Origin: Nageia nagi
Lineage: Eukaryota; Pinophyta
Reading direction: 5' to 3'
NCBI GenBank assembly: GCA_050084985.1
Contig: JBITNC010000002.1
Span: forward strand, 26,784,001-26,848,000
DNA: 64,000 bases
The position numbers were made by a program, and so were the translations under genes. Shown in pieces: positions 1-9,509 of this stretch. Within the stretch, counting starts at the first letter, position 1; every line of letters starts with the position of its first letter. A model generated the notes under the pieces. That model made no database searches and was not told where the DNA came from. It saw only the letters and a list, made by a program, of their open reading frames with translations.

Positions 1-6
1 ATAGAA

Positions 7-366
7 TGTACAACAAGTTCGTCACGCAGAGCGAACTTACCACGGAGGTATATTAAATTATATGCTCAAAAAATTATACAACGAGTTTCTCACGCAGAGC
101 AAACTCACCACGGAGGTATAGAGCATAAAAATTGTACAACGAGTTTCTCACGCAGAGCAAACTCACCACGGAGGTATAGAATGTACAACAAGTTCGTCAC
201 GCAGAGTGAACTTACCACGAAGGTATATTAATTATATGCTCAAAATTTGTACAACAAGTTTCTCACGCAGAGCAAACTTACCACTGAGGTATAAAATAAT
301 CAACACTCTATAACAACAATTGTACAACAAGTTTGTCACGCAGAGCAAACTTACCACGGAGGTCTA
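7..366 (-). repeat. Six tandem copies of a ~46-bp hairpin unit in the 3' untranslated region of element 1
   Basis: Units lie at 7-52, 76-120, 133-178, 182-227, 248-293 and 321-366. Each starts with (T)GTACAAC or ATACAAC and ends with GGTATA or GGTCTA. Inside each is an inverted repeat around a TCACGCAGAG-like loop. The stem arms covary: AAGTTCG/CGAACTT in unit 1, GAGTTT/AAACTC in units 2 and 3, AAGTTTG/CAAACTT in unit 6, and a G-T wobble in unit 4. On the element's sense (minus) strand every unit carries GTAAGT or GTGAGT, a splice-donor-like motif within the stem. Sibling elements carry a single unit at the matching place (about 10108, 22745, 55747, 57476). Confidence 0.85.
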
Positions 367-422
367 GAATGTACAATCAAAAAAGGCCTCTTAGAGGTGA
401 AGTTGTCATCACTAACAAAAGT

Positions 423-2015
423 TTAAACTTCACTCCCCCTTGAGGGCAACTTCACCAACCCTAGAGAATCCCTAAGCTTGCAGAACTGAGCTTCAGGAAG
501 GGGCTTGGTGAACAAATCAGCGGAGTTGTCAGTAGATGGACAATACTGCAAGTGTATGATGTCATCTAGAACCTTCTCCCTGATAAAATGAGCTTGGATT
601 TCTACATGTTTGGTTCGTTGATGGAACACAGGATTCTTAGCCAAAGAGATAGCCGATTGATTATCTGATGAAATAAGAGATGGGCCATTTTGTGTATACC
701 TAATTTCGTTCAGAAGATGTCTTAGCCAAATAGCTTCTTGGGCGGCAACAGACATGGCTCGATATTCGGCTTCGGTGGTAGAAAGAGTCACAGTAGGTTG
801 CTTCTTGGAAGCCCAAGAGATAGCATCTGAACCAATGCTAAACACATATGCAGAGGTTGATTTTCTATCATCTCTATCTCCCCCATAATCAGAATCTGAT
901 AACCCTGAGAGAACAATCGAGGGCACTTTGGAATACTTAAGAGCAAGATCCTTTGTCCCTGCGACATACCTCAAGATTTGCTTAACAGCATTGAGGTGTT
1001 CAACATATGGTTTTTGCATGAATCGTGCCATCAGATTCACTGCAAAGGCAATATCAGGACGAGAGATAGTCAGATACAGAAGACTACCAATCAATTGCCT
1101 ATAAGCTGTAGCATCAGCCAACTGAGAATCTGAGCTCAGTGATACAACGATTCCAAGAGAAACAGGTATTGCAGCATATTTACACTCTTCCATTCCAAAC
1201 TTTTGCAAGATGTCTGATATATACTTAGATTGACTAAGATAAGTACAATCTTTGTGTTGGTATACTTGCATCCCAAGATAGTAATGCAATAGACCTAGAT
1301 CAGTCATTTCAAATGTTGCCTTGAGTTTGGAGATGCACGCTTGGATGATTTCAATATTATTGCCTGTGATGAGAAGATCATCCACATAAAGGAGTATTAT
1401 GACCACGTCTTGTCCTTGATTGAGTACATAGAGATCTGAATCTGAGAAGCACTTGGAAAAACCAATATCTGCAAAGAATCCTGAAATTTTCTTGTACCAT
1501 GCTCTAGGTGCTTGCTTAAGTCCATACAAAGACTTCTTTAGTTTGCACACAAGAGTCTCTTTTCCTTCTGGAATAAATCCTTCTGGTTGATTCATGTAGA
1601 TTTCAACATCTAAGTCACCATTGAGAAATGCACTTTTGACATCAAGTTGAAAAGCTTTCCATCCTTGAGCTGCAGAAAGAGCAAGAATTATTCGGACAGT
1701 AGGCATCTTGGCTACAGGAGCAAAGGTTTCCTCATAATCAATACCATATTTCTGAGCGAATCCTTTGGCTACTAACCTTGCCTTGTATTTTTCAATGTTT
1801 CCATCAGAATTGTACTTGACCTTGTATATCCATTTATTGACAATCACATTTTTCTCATTGGGATAAGGAACCAAATCCCAAGTTTCATTTTTCATGAGAG
1901 CCTCATACTCAACTTTCATAGCTTCCATCCAACACTCTTGCTTGGAAGCTTCTTTGAAGGTTGATGGCTCATGCATATTATCAATTTTGGCAAATAAGGA
2001 TTTATTCAAGGTCAT
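423..2015 (-). CDS. Copia reverse transcriptase and RNase H region of pol (element 1)
   Basis: This open frame of 530 codons is the C-terminal part of the copia polyprotein; the upstream frame is continuous apart from a TAA at 2052-2054. Reverse transcriptase spans roughly residues 45-290. The first catalytic aspartate lies in QLDVKSAFLNG (D125) and the catalytic YVDD box is at 210-213. The KQAPRAW block is near 167. RNase H follows from about 370, with SDSDYGGD, the STTEAEY glutamate motif and the C-terminal DLFTKPLPE motif. It makes cDNA from element RNA inside virus-like particles. The ATG at 2015 is only the first Met of the open stretch; the native protein would be released by the element protease. 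No broken catalytic residue is visible. Confidence 0.93.
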   Translation of the reverse strand: MTLNKSLFAKIDNMHEPSTFKEASKQECWMEAMKVEYEALMKNETWDLVPYPNEKNVIVNKWIYKVKYNSDGNIEKYKARLVAKGFAQKYGIDYEETFAPVAKMPTVRIILALSAAQGWKAFQLDVKSAFLNGDLDVEIYMNQPEGFIPEGKETLVCKLKKSLYGLKQAPRAWYKKISGFFADIGFSKCFSDSDLYVLNQGQDVVIILLYVDDLLITGNNIEIIQACISKLKATFEMTDLGLLHYYLGMQVYQHKDCTYLSQSKYISDILQKFGMEECKYAAIPVSLGIVVSLSSDSQLADATAYRQLIGSLLYLTISRPDIAFAVNLMARFMQKPYVEHLNAVKQILRYVAGTKDLALKYSKVPSIVLSGLSDSDYGGDRDDRKSTSAYVFSIGSDAISWASKKQPTVTLSTTEAEYRAMSVAAQEAIWLRHLLNEIRYTQNGPSLISSDNQSAISLAKNPVFHQRTKHVEIQAHFIREKVLDDIIHLQYCPSTDNSADLFTKPLPEAQFCKLRDSLGLVKLPSRGSEV

Positions 2016-2051
2016 ACTTCTTGTAATTCTCTGTGCTGGAGAATTTTGCTC

Positions 2052-3344
2052 TTATGGTGATTTCTCTACATGATCATCCAACCAGTTAGGTGCAGGCGAA
2101 GAATCATCTGAATCAGATATTTCAGCATGAGAGGTCGTATCCTCAGAAAGTTCATTGAACTTAACATCCCTAGAAATAAAGACTATTTTCTGGGATGAAG
2201 AGTAGAGCCTGTAACCTCTATGCTGATTATCATACCCCACAAAGATGCATTTTTCTGATCGTTTATCGAGCTTCTTTCTTTTCTCTGAGGTAATGAAGGC
2301 AAATGCATCACAACCGAAGATTCTGAAGTGTGAGAGGTTAGGTTTCTTTCCTGTCCATGCTTCATATGGAGTTTTACCTTCAACTTCCTTAGTAGGACAC
2401 CTATTTAGGGTGTGAATAGCAGTGTGAACAGCTTCACCCCATAAGAAACTAGGAAGGTTACCCAACATGCATCTTGCCATTTCCATAATGGTGCGATTCT
2501 TCCTTTCAGCAACTCCATTTTGCTGAGGGGTGTAAGGGATTGTGAATTGTCGCTTAATCCCATGTTTAACACAAAAGTCGTTAAACTCATTGCTATTATA
2601 TTCACCCCCATTGTCCGATCTCAGCATTTTGATCTTAAAATCAGTTTGATTTTCAACAAGTGCCTTGAAGTCTTGAAACCTGTCAAAAGTTTGATCCTTG
2701 TGCTCAAGTAGATAACCAAATGTCATCCTACTGAAGTCATCAATGAAGGTCAGAACATAAGAAGCTCCACCTAGTGACTTAGTCTGAAAAGGACCCATCA
2801 AATCTGAATGCACAAGCTGAAGAGGACAAGTAGCCCGAGTTGCCTTATCTTTTTCAAACTTTTGCCTATGCATCTTTCCTAGAATGCACCTTTCACAAAG
2901 ACCAACTGTGGGTGAAATATTAGGTAAACCTTCCACAAGTTCTTGAGTTTTCATAGCTTGAATACTCTTGTGGTTAAGGTGTCCTAATCGTTGATGCCAA
3001 AGATTACCTTTTGAACAAACATTTGTAGCAAGACAAATCTTTGAAGGTACTTGATCCACAATATAAAGGTCATTCTTTACTGATCCTTTCATCAAAGTGG
3101 CAAGTCCTTTCTTAACACACCAAGAGTGTGAGGTAAACTCAAATGAGCATCCTTTCCTTGTAATTTGAATCACGGAGATGAGATTCATCCTTAGTTTAGG
3201 CACATAAAAGACATTGTCAAGAGTCTTTCCATGAATCTTCACACTTCCTATTCCGTGAACATCAAGGACTGTATTATCACCTATCACAACTGCATCCTTT
3301 TTGTACTTATGAAAGTTTTCAAACTTATCTTTTTCATAACACAT
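2052..3344 (-). CDS. Copia protease remainder and integrase (element 1)
   Basis: The frame is 430 codons, continuous with gag upstream through a single TGA (3357-3359) and with RT downstream through a single TAA (2052-2054). The first ~70 residues are the rest of the aspartic protease. The integrase zinc domain is H117-x4-H122 with C150-x2-C153 (WHQRLGH, CERC). The catalytic core is D181 (HSDL), D244 (SDNGGEY) and E280 (VAERKNR), giving exactly 35 residues between the second D and the E, as in a DD35E integrase. The C-terminal part has the copia-typical KPNLSHFRIFGC and CIFVGYD segments. The stop codons mean this copy cannot make a full polyprotein without readthrough. Confidence 0.92.
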   Translation of the reverse strand: MCYEKDKFENFHKYKKDAVVIGDNTVLDVHGIGSVKIHGKTLDNVFYVPKLRMNLISVIQITRKGCSFEFTSHSWCVKKGLATLMKGSVKNDLYIVDQVPSKICLATNVCSKGNLWHQRLGHLNHKSIQAMKTQELVEGLPNISPTVGLCERCILGKMHRQKFEKDKATRATCPLQLVHSDLMGPFQTKSLGGASYVLTFIDDFSRMTFGYLLEHKDQTFDRFQDFKALVENQTDFKIKMLRSDNGGEYNSNEFNDFCVKHGIKRQFTIPYTPQQNGVAERKNRTIMEMARCMLGNLPSFLWGEAVHTAIHTLNRCPTKEVEGKTPYEAWTGKKPNLSHFRIFGCDAFAFITSEKRKKLDKRSEKCIFVGYDNQHRGYRLYSSSQKIVFISRDVKFNELSEDTTSHAEISDSDDSSPAPNWLDDHVEKSP

Positions 3345-3356
3345 GTGATTAGTGCA

Positions 3357-4283
3357 TCATGTATCAACAATCCAATCATTTGAAATAGTTTGAGTCATTG
3401 AGTAGTAGGCAACAGAAGCAGCATGCTTGTTCTTCTTTTTATTATTGAAATTTCTCACATTTGCATTTCCCTTTCCTTTTTGAGCAAATTTCTTTTTGCG
3501 ACAATCATACTCTTTGTGCCCAAAGATGCCACAGAAGTTACAATTCCCATCAAACTTTTCTTGAGGTGTTGGATTGCTTGATCCTGCTTTATCATTCCTG
3601 TGCCTGTAGTTGCCATGATTGTTGTTGTTGTTGCCCTTTTTGTCATACTTCCTGAAGGTAGATGAGGACTTGTTGTCTTTGAATTTGTAATGTTTGAACT
3701 TTTTCTTGAAAGGAGTTTTGGTTGCTCCTAGAGCAATGCTATGGTCCTTTGGAGAAAGGTTCAACATTTTCTTGTTCAAAGTTTCCTCATGCTTTAGAAG
3801 AAGTCTTGAAAGGTTATCAAGTGAGATGACATCTTCTTCATCATCGAGCCTTGTTTCCATAACTGTGACAAAGTTGCTGAACTTTGAAGTAAGGCTTTGT
3901 AGAATGATGAAGACCATGAACTCATCATTGATCCAGTTGCATCCACAACCAACCAGTTGTGTCCTGAGGTCAATGATTTTGTTCAAGTAGATGGAGGCAC
4001 TTTCATCTTCACTTTGTCGATACTGCAACAACTTTTGTAGAATGGTAAACCTTCTTGAAAATTTGGACCTAAGGTAGATCTTCTTTAACCTATCCCAAGC
4101 TTCCTTTGCTGAAGTTGACGAAGAAATCATGAGAAGGACATCATCTGAAACTGCACGGTATATCATAGAAGTTGCTAACTCATTCTTTGAGTTGTATACT
4201 TCAAGAGCCTTCTCATCGGTAGGAGCAACTGCATCTTCACTAACTGTTTGCCATAGCTTTCTTGCTTGTAACTCTGCTTTCAT
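3357..4283 (-). CDS. Copia gag with start of protease (element 1)
   Basis: The open frame of 308 codons holds the UBN2-like capsid region (KNELATSMIYRAVSDDVLL and DLRTQLVGCGCNWINDEF) and a CCHC zinc knuckle C248-x2-C251-x4-H256-x4-C261. It ends in the protease active-site entry WIVDT followed by TGA where the glycine of the Asp-Ser/Thr-Gly triad belongs. Aligned to sibling elements, the true gag start is the ATG at 4346-4348. Element 1 has 20 nt where siblings have 21 before the conserved KHIL segment, so a 1-nt deletion puts that ATG out of frame. The first in-frame Met is therefore 4283, inside the conserved segment. Confidence 0.9.
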   Translation of the reverse strand: MKAELQARKLWQTVSEDAVAPTDEKALEVYNSKNELATSMIYRAVSDDVLLMISSSTSAKEAWDRLKKIYLRSKFSRRFTILQKLLQYRQSEDESASIYLNKIIDLRTQLVGCGCNWINDEFMVFIILQSLTSKFSNFVTVMETRLDDEEDVISLDNLSRLLLKHEETLNKKMLNLSPKDHSIALGATKTPFKKKFKHYKFKDNKSSSTFRKYDKKGNNNNNHGNYRHRNDKAGSSNPTPQEKFDGNCNFCGIFGHKEYDCRKKKFAQKGKGNANVRNFNNKKKNKHAASVAYYSMTQTISNDWIVDT

Positions 4284-5148
4284 ACGTGGTTCCCATATTC
4301 CAAAGTTGGAACCATCGAGTATGTGCTTGGGAAAAAGGTTTCAACCATTGCTACAAAAAATAATAAATATGCAATAAGAATGTAAACTTTTACAATTTTT
4401 CCATCTATACATATAAAACATAAGCAAACATGTCCCACATGTGTAACCTCATTAACCACGATCCATAGAAGAATAAAGTTGGGGTTGTTTGCTTGTATAG
4501 AATTAGGCCTTCACCTGGATGCCCGCAAGGTGGAGCCCAGGTACTACCAGTCCTCAACCAGTTCACCTTGGTCAGTGATATACTCTCACAAGGAGAAGTA
4601 CTTACTATTTTCCAAGGATTCGACGTATCTTGGACCGGCCATTTTAATTATCTTGATTAAGGGTTTCAGTTTTCCTCCTAGGTTATCAGGATAATCCCTG
4701 AATGGACGTGCGGACATGTGGTATCACTACACACATGCCTGTCCACCTAATAGAGTTATGTCCAATCCAACAGAGGTCTTAGGGGCAATTAAGACGGACT
4801 TACCACCACTCGGTTCTTCGGACTAAAAGGGCTCCAGTCTGCCCTGTCCTCACCTCATGGCTCCCCAAACAAGTCATGTTGTGGAAAATACGTGCGGATG
4901 TATTCATTTTAGGGGTTACTTTTCACATTTTTGCGTATTGCAAGTATAAGCAAATGTGCAAAAAATATAAAGTAAGGTGAAAAATACTCCATCCACACGA
5001 ACTTGAAACCTTAAAAAGGCCAAAAAATTGAGTCCAATGGGTTTTGTTCTAACCCCTAAAGGACGTTTACATTGATCATATTTTTCTCACTTAATTCAAG
5101 CACTTAATGAATTAAACAAAGAACTAAGTCCTACTTAGTATTTAATTC

Positions 5149-5301
5149 ATAACATGCATTGTATCATGACTTAAAAATTTAAGTAAGCATGCATCATGCA
5201 TTAAAAATTTAAGTCCTAAGCATACTTATAACATGCATTCTATCATGACTTAAAATTTAAGTAAGCATGCATCATGCATTAAAAATTTAAGTCCTAAGCA
5301 T
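5149..5301. repeat. Two tandem ~79-bp repeats in the element 1 leader
   Basis: The segments 5149-5223 and 5228-5301 are nearly identical direct repeats. Each contains CATGCAT palindromes and AAATTT-centred inverted repeats (TTAAAAATTTAAGT). Similar TTTAAGT/CATGCATC-rich stretches occur at the same leader position in the other copies (about 14930-15190, 27700-27960, 31660-31920, and inverted at 58420-58700). Confidence 0.75.
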
Positions 5302-6079
5302 GTTTTAGTCTTCAAATAAGATACATGCATTTAGATAAAATTTAAGGAAAAAAATATACCAAGGCCCCCCCTTTGTTACTTAAAGTTTTATCCCTAGAGA
5401 ACCAATTTGTATGCTAAGACTTGTCTTAGAAGTGATGTATTTTAAGTAAAAAATTCCCTTATTTACTTAAAAAATAGCATACTTTAGACTAAATTACTAT
5501 GCATGTGCACCTTTATTTAATTAAGCATTAAATTTGGAGGAGAAAATAAGAAATTATTTTAAGTACTCCTAAGTGCATTTAATGGGAGCAATTGACTTGT
5601 AAAAAATTAAATGCCTAAGAAGTATGTGTGCAAGTTGGAATAGGAGACCCATACCCCAATTTTTAAATGCTTTGGAATGCTTGGTCTACCTTATGAACTA
5701 AAAAAAATGCCTAAGTCAATAAGCATTAAATGCTTAGTAGGTGTAAAATATGACCCCCCTTGTTCTTGCCACAAAAAAGACACGTTGCTTTTTGGAAGTG
5801 AAAATATGTAGGTGGTCAAAAAAACAAAACTAAGGCATTTAAGGTGACTTGGAAGACTTGCAAGGTGTTGGGAGCCATCAACCTTGACCGTGGGAAGGAG
5901 GAGGACTTGCATGGAGGCTTAGAAGATAGCCTATGGAGGTGTTGGGGAAGGAGGAAGTGGAGACTTGTGCAGGAGGCTGACCAGAGAGGAGGAGCTTAGG
6001 AGGAGAGGGAGGAGAAGACTGCAGCTGGCAGGAGGAGCGAGCAGGGTGTGGAGGAGCCACGACCAGGTAGTGAGGTGCT

Positions 6080-6392
6080 AGGCTACGATCATTTCAGTCC
6101 ATGAAAACGTGGTCTGCATCACGGCGTGTGGCGTCAGCGCTCCTCTCTCCTCAACCACGTATCCGGGTGGTTGCATATCCTGTGAGCAGTGCAGGACAAG
6201 AAAACTGTGTCTGCATCGTGTATCTGTCTAGAGGGCACGTTCGGGGGCGGAGACAGAGGTGGTCGCGCGGTTCGGTGCCGAACGGGAGCAGAGGAGCGGT
6301 TGCACGCGCGGGAGGCACGAGTGGCACGGTGGAGGTGGCTCGCGCGGTGGGAGGTGGCCGCGCTGCGCGCGGGAGGATGCCCCCGCGTTTAA
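6080..6392. other. GC- and CpG-rich block inside the element 1 leader
   Basis: The segment contrasts sharply with the AT-rich surroundings. It is rich in CpG (runs such as GGTCGCGCGGTTCGGTGCCG and CGCGCTGCGCGCGGG) and is not found in the other copies. Two overlapping plus-strand open frames (6101-6412, 6189-6392) exist, but they are antisense to the element, have no recognisable domain and are expected in GC-rich DNA, so I do not call them genes. It may be a captured host fragment, or an unusually CpG-preserved leader segment. Confidence 0.6.
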
Positions 6393-7228
6393 AAACATTT
6401 AATTTGATTTGATTTAATAATCATAAAATTTATTTTTATTTAATCGTGATAAATGTTTTACCCCCCATATTTAATTTATTTTTAAACAAATTCATATGTT
6501 TTGAATTAATTAATCCAAACTATATAGTTTATGATTTTTATTTTAAAAACAAATGTAAAATATATATAAAAATATATATATATTTTTAATGATATTGTAA
6601 ACAGATTAAAAATATATTTTTGATTGAAACTAAAAATATATCATTGTGTTTGGATTAGTGTAAACCAAATAAAATATATATAGATATATATTTTTGATTA
6701 TGTTTAACCAAAAAGATAATATATATATATATATTAGATTGAGCCTTAGCACATATTATTGTGCCTCTTTAAAAAATTTGTCCTCCTTTCTATTTCAACA
6801 ATAAAATATGAAAAAAAATTGCACCTTCCTCCTTTTTTTTGATATTGTTCACAAAAGACTATTGTAAAAAATCTTTTCAATAAGATGCTAGCATAATATA
6901 TTTTTGCTCAAAAGAAAAAAAATGTCTTTGTACATTAAAAATAGATTACTAACATAAAAATTTGTTAGTAAGAAGAGAATAGCAAAAATATATTATGGTA
7001 TTGCTAAGACATTGAGCTAGCATAATCATACAAAAGATTAGTATCATAATGAACTTTGTTAAAGAAGGATAGAAGGTTATACCTTTGCAAACCTTTTACC
7101 TCACAATGAAGAATGAAGATCTCCAAAGTTGAGAAGGATGAAGCACTTCCAAGAGGTAGCTTCCACACGAAAAGAGCTTCCACAACAAGGAGAGCTTCTA
7201 CACCAAGAAGGAGAGCTTCCACAACAAG

Positions 7229-7240
7229 GCTCTGATACCA
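7229..7240 (-). other. Primer binding site, element 1
   Basis: On the minus strand this reads TGGTATCAGAGC, the canonical plant copia site complementary to the 3' end of initiator tRNA-Met. It starts two bases inside the 5' LTR edge. Just downstream in sense (7228 to ~7120) are short repeats of the TGGAAGCTC type that recur in all copies. Confidence 0.92.
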
Positions 7241-7242
7241 AT

Positions 7243-7740
7243 TGAAGGATTTGAACTAGATCTAAACAAATCCTCTAGGACCTTAGACTAGGAAACTCAA
7301 GATAACACATCTATAATTCTAAGAACATCATTCACACAATATGACACCAATATAATGTGGTTCCTCCCTCCTTGGGAGTACATCCACAACTAGCTCTCTT
7401 ATTCTCAAATCTATGTCTCTCTTACAACTATTCTCTAGCTCTCTCCTACACAACCAAGTAGAGTAATCTTACTCAAAACTTAGATATCTTTACATGAGGA
7501 GAGGCCCTCTATTTATAGGTTGAGAGCACCTCCCTAACCTTGCTTTAACCCAAGGGTAAGGTTAGGGTTACATTAAATGTACCACCAAACTTCAACCTAC
7601 CAACTAACTCCTTTGGTAAAGTCAAAGTCTACATATTAAAGAATTCTATTAATCACTTAAGGTATCTACATACCTTTAAGTGATTAATTGAATTTACATG
7701 GAGTCTAGATATTCACAATATTTCATTACAAATTCTAACA
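7243..7740 (-). repeat. 5' LTR of element 1 (498 bp)
   Basis: On the plus strand it begins TGAAGGATTTG and ends TTCTAACA, so it has TG...CA ends. It is followed by TATGG, whose partner duplication would be outside the window. On the minus strand a TATAAATA box lies at 7517-7510, probably the element promoter. The primer binding site abuts the inner end. Confidence 0.88.
7510..7517 (-). promoter_or_regulatory. TATA box of the element 1 LTR
   Basis: The minus strand reads CCTATAAATAGAGG. The same TATAAATA occurs at the same LTR position in the other copies (9280-9287, 17460-17467 as a variant, 29967-29974, 54946-54953, 56855-56862, 63700-63707). Transcription would start roughly 25-35 nt further left. 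Confidence 0.7.
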
Positions 7741-9006
7741 TATGGGTCGTAATATTTTTCTTAGATGAAAAATAAATCAAATAAAGAATACTGTAGTAAA
7801 ATTATATGACTCATAATGATTGGAGATGTTTTTGTAGAATGTTATTATTAAATGTTACAATCTACAATGATTTGAAATTTTAGCTAATTTGACATATGTG
7901 ATTGGTAATATAATGGATTACTATTTTTTTCATCAAGTGTATTTTTTCTTAATTTATAATTTGATAAACTATCAATTATAAATTTAATTTATTTTTTGCA
8001 TGTGAGTGTGCCAAAGTTAGTACTCATTTTACATCTAGATGATGTGATTATGGCAATTAGGGGTTATAAACTTTAGCTACAAGGACTATGAAATGCTCAA
8101 GGTGATAAGTTATATTATACAAGTGGATTTATCTATGGTTGCAATGGATACAAGAATGTGATTACATTAGTCTATTTTTGCATATGGGATATGATAGTAA
8201 CCCTTGAGTATTCTTATAGCATTGCATGCTTATTCTTTATAGGTAAATATGTTATCCTTTAGGATGATGTGATATATGAAGAGATCAATGTGTTGGTCTC
8301 CTCGTTGATTAGAATTAATTCATTTAAGAGGTTTAACAAAGTTTCTATATCATAAATATCTTAATTGAGAGACCATAAAGGATACCCTAGACCAACCTTG
8401 CATTGGTAATTTTTATTCACTATTACATCCTCCTACATAAGGGACGATAAGCTTTCTAGGTTGGATTTAGGCTTATCCTTAAGAATATGGGAGAGTGAAG
8501 TACTCAGTATGCATAGGGGAGAGTTGTGCTGGCCCACTTATATTATAATATAAATTCAATATTATTTTAGCATGGGTAAAAATATGATAACATGAGTAGT
8601 ACTCTAGGTGTGGCTTTGGATCATATTAACATTATATGATTGATCAAATTTTATATGATTTAGTCAGAAATAACCTACCATTCATTTATCTATGGTATCA
8701 TAACGTATATAATGGTAGAAGAAAGCATCATTATTCCATTAAGGTGTACCAAATTGTAGTAAACAACATGTAAGGGGATGGGATGGTAGTTGTGATGAAT
8801 TAATTAGGGTGGTCCACGGATAGAGTGAAGTTATGAGGACATGGAGCTTCAGTTAGCTTAAATGGTGGTGGTGCATATACAAGACATGTCACCTAAACAA
8901 TATGTTCAAGTAGTTTAGTATGGTGCAAAATATTCCTTTCCATCCTAATTTGTATTACCCAATGGTATCAAAGGGAAGGAAAAAACACCAAGAGTGAATT
9001 GGATTC
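7741..9006. other. Intergenic DNA between elements 1 and 2
   Basis: AT-rich sequence with no open frame, domain or repeat that I recognise. A stray plus-strand TGGTATCAAAG at 8963-8973 resembles a primer binding site but has no LTR beside it. Confidence 0.6.
9002..9006. repeat. Target site duplication GATTC, left copy (element 2)
   Basis: GATTC here matches 17689-17693 exactly. Removing the element restores a continuous flank, ...AATTG-GATTC-CATCA.... Confidence 0.9.
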
Positions 9007-9509
9007 TGTGAGAATTGAAGTATAAACTAAACAACTCTATATTCCCAAGATCATATGAATGCTAAAACTTACATATAAATAACCCAAATAATACAATCTC
9101 ACAAAGATAACTCAAGATGTAAAGTGGTTTCTCCAACTAGGAGTACATCCACTAACTAGATCTTACTTTATTCACAAACATGAATCTCTTACAATTCTCC
9201 TAATCTCATCTCCTAAACACTATCCTATAACATAACTTTACTTCATAAATTGGTGTATAATAACAAAGAGGAAGCCTTCTATTTATAGGCCAAAATCCAT
9301 CTTTAGGTCACTCTTTTACCTAATGTACAAAGGCATGACATGCACTCCCTTTTACTAAAGGGGCATGCTCATGACATGGAGTGTAGGACAAGTTACATTA
9401 TCATATTCACTTAAATGCTTAAGGTATCAAATGATACCCTTAAGTATTAGTGAACTTATATATAAGACTATTTCAAAACCTTTACAATAATACATTATAC
9501 ATTCCAACA
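9007..9509 (-). repeat. 3' LTR of element 2 (503 bp)
   Basis: TG...CA ends and a TATAAATA box at 9287-9280 on the minus strand. It directly follows the polypurine tract in sense. Confidence 0.93.

Larger units (their letters stand above)
4349..7228 (-). other. Long 5' leader of element 1, containing a candidate intron (4351-7099)
   Basis: About 2.9 kb separates the primer binding site from gag. No conserved coding region is seen; short open frames here (5691-5912, 5878-6060) are not shared with siblings. The gag-proximal 0.9 kb (about 4490-5060) is recognisably shared with siblings, including the GGCCTTCACCTGGATGCCC block and the AACCCCTAAAGGAC block. The rest is AT-rich with repeats, a pyrimidine-rich block in sense (about 5860-6070) and a GC-rich block (6080-6392). 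A donor-like GTGAG/GTAAAA sits at 7100/7099 and a second AAAG/GTATAA at 7083/7082. An acceptor-like TTTTTTGTAG ends at 4351, two bases before the gag ATG. Confidence 0.6.
1..7740 (-). mobile_element. Ty1/copia LTR retrotransposon, element 1, truncated by window edge
   Basis: In minus-strand order the element has a 5' LTR (7243-7740), a primer binding site (7229-7240), a leader of about 2.9 kb, gag (4348 to 3357), protease/integrase (to 2052), reverse transcriptase/RNase H (to 423) and a 3' untranslated region with a hairpin array (1-422). Integrase before RT is the Ty1/copia order. The polypurine tract and 3' LTR are not in the window; sibling elements have about 0.7 kb between the pol stop and the polypurine tract, so they should lie just left of position 1. 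This is the best-preserved copy here: gag-pol is one continuous frame broken only by two stop codons plus an indel near the gag start. Confidence 0.93.

Noticed and set aside
1-372. Spaced repeats that could suggest a CRISPR-like array
   Set aside because: Plant nuclear retrotransposon context; spacers are short, similar and variable in length, and units are part of the element's 3' region.
6101-6412. 103- and 67-codon plus-strand open frames in GC-rich DNA
   Set aside because: Antisense to element 1, Arg/Gly/Ala-rich, no homology recognised; expected by chance where stop codons are rare.
8963-8973. TGGTATCAAAG on the plus strand, like a primer binding site
   Set aside because: No LTR end beside it. 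The same holds for TGGTATTAGAGT at 52789-52800.
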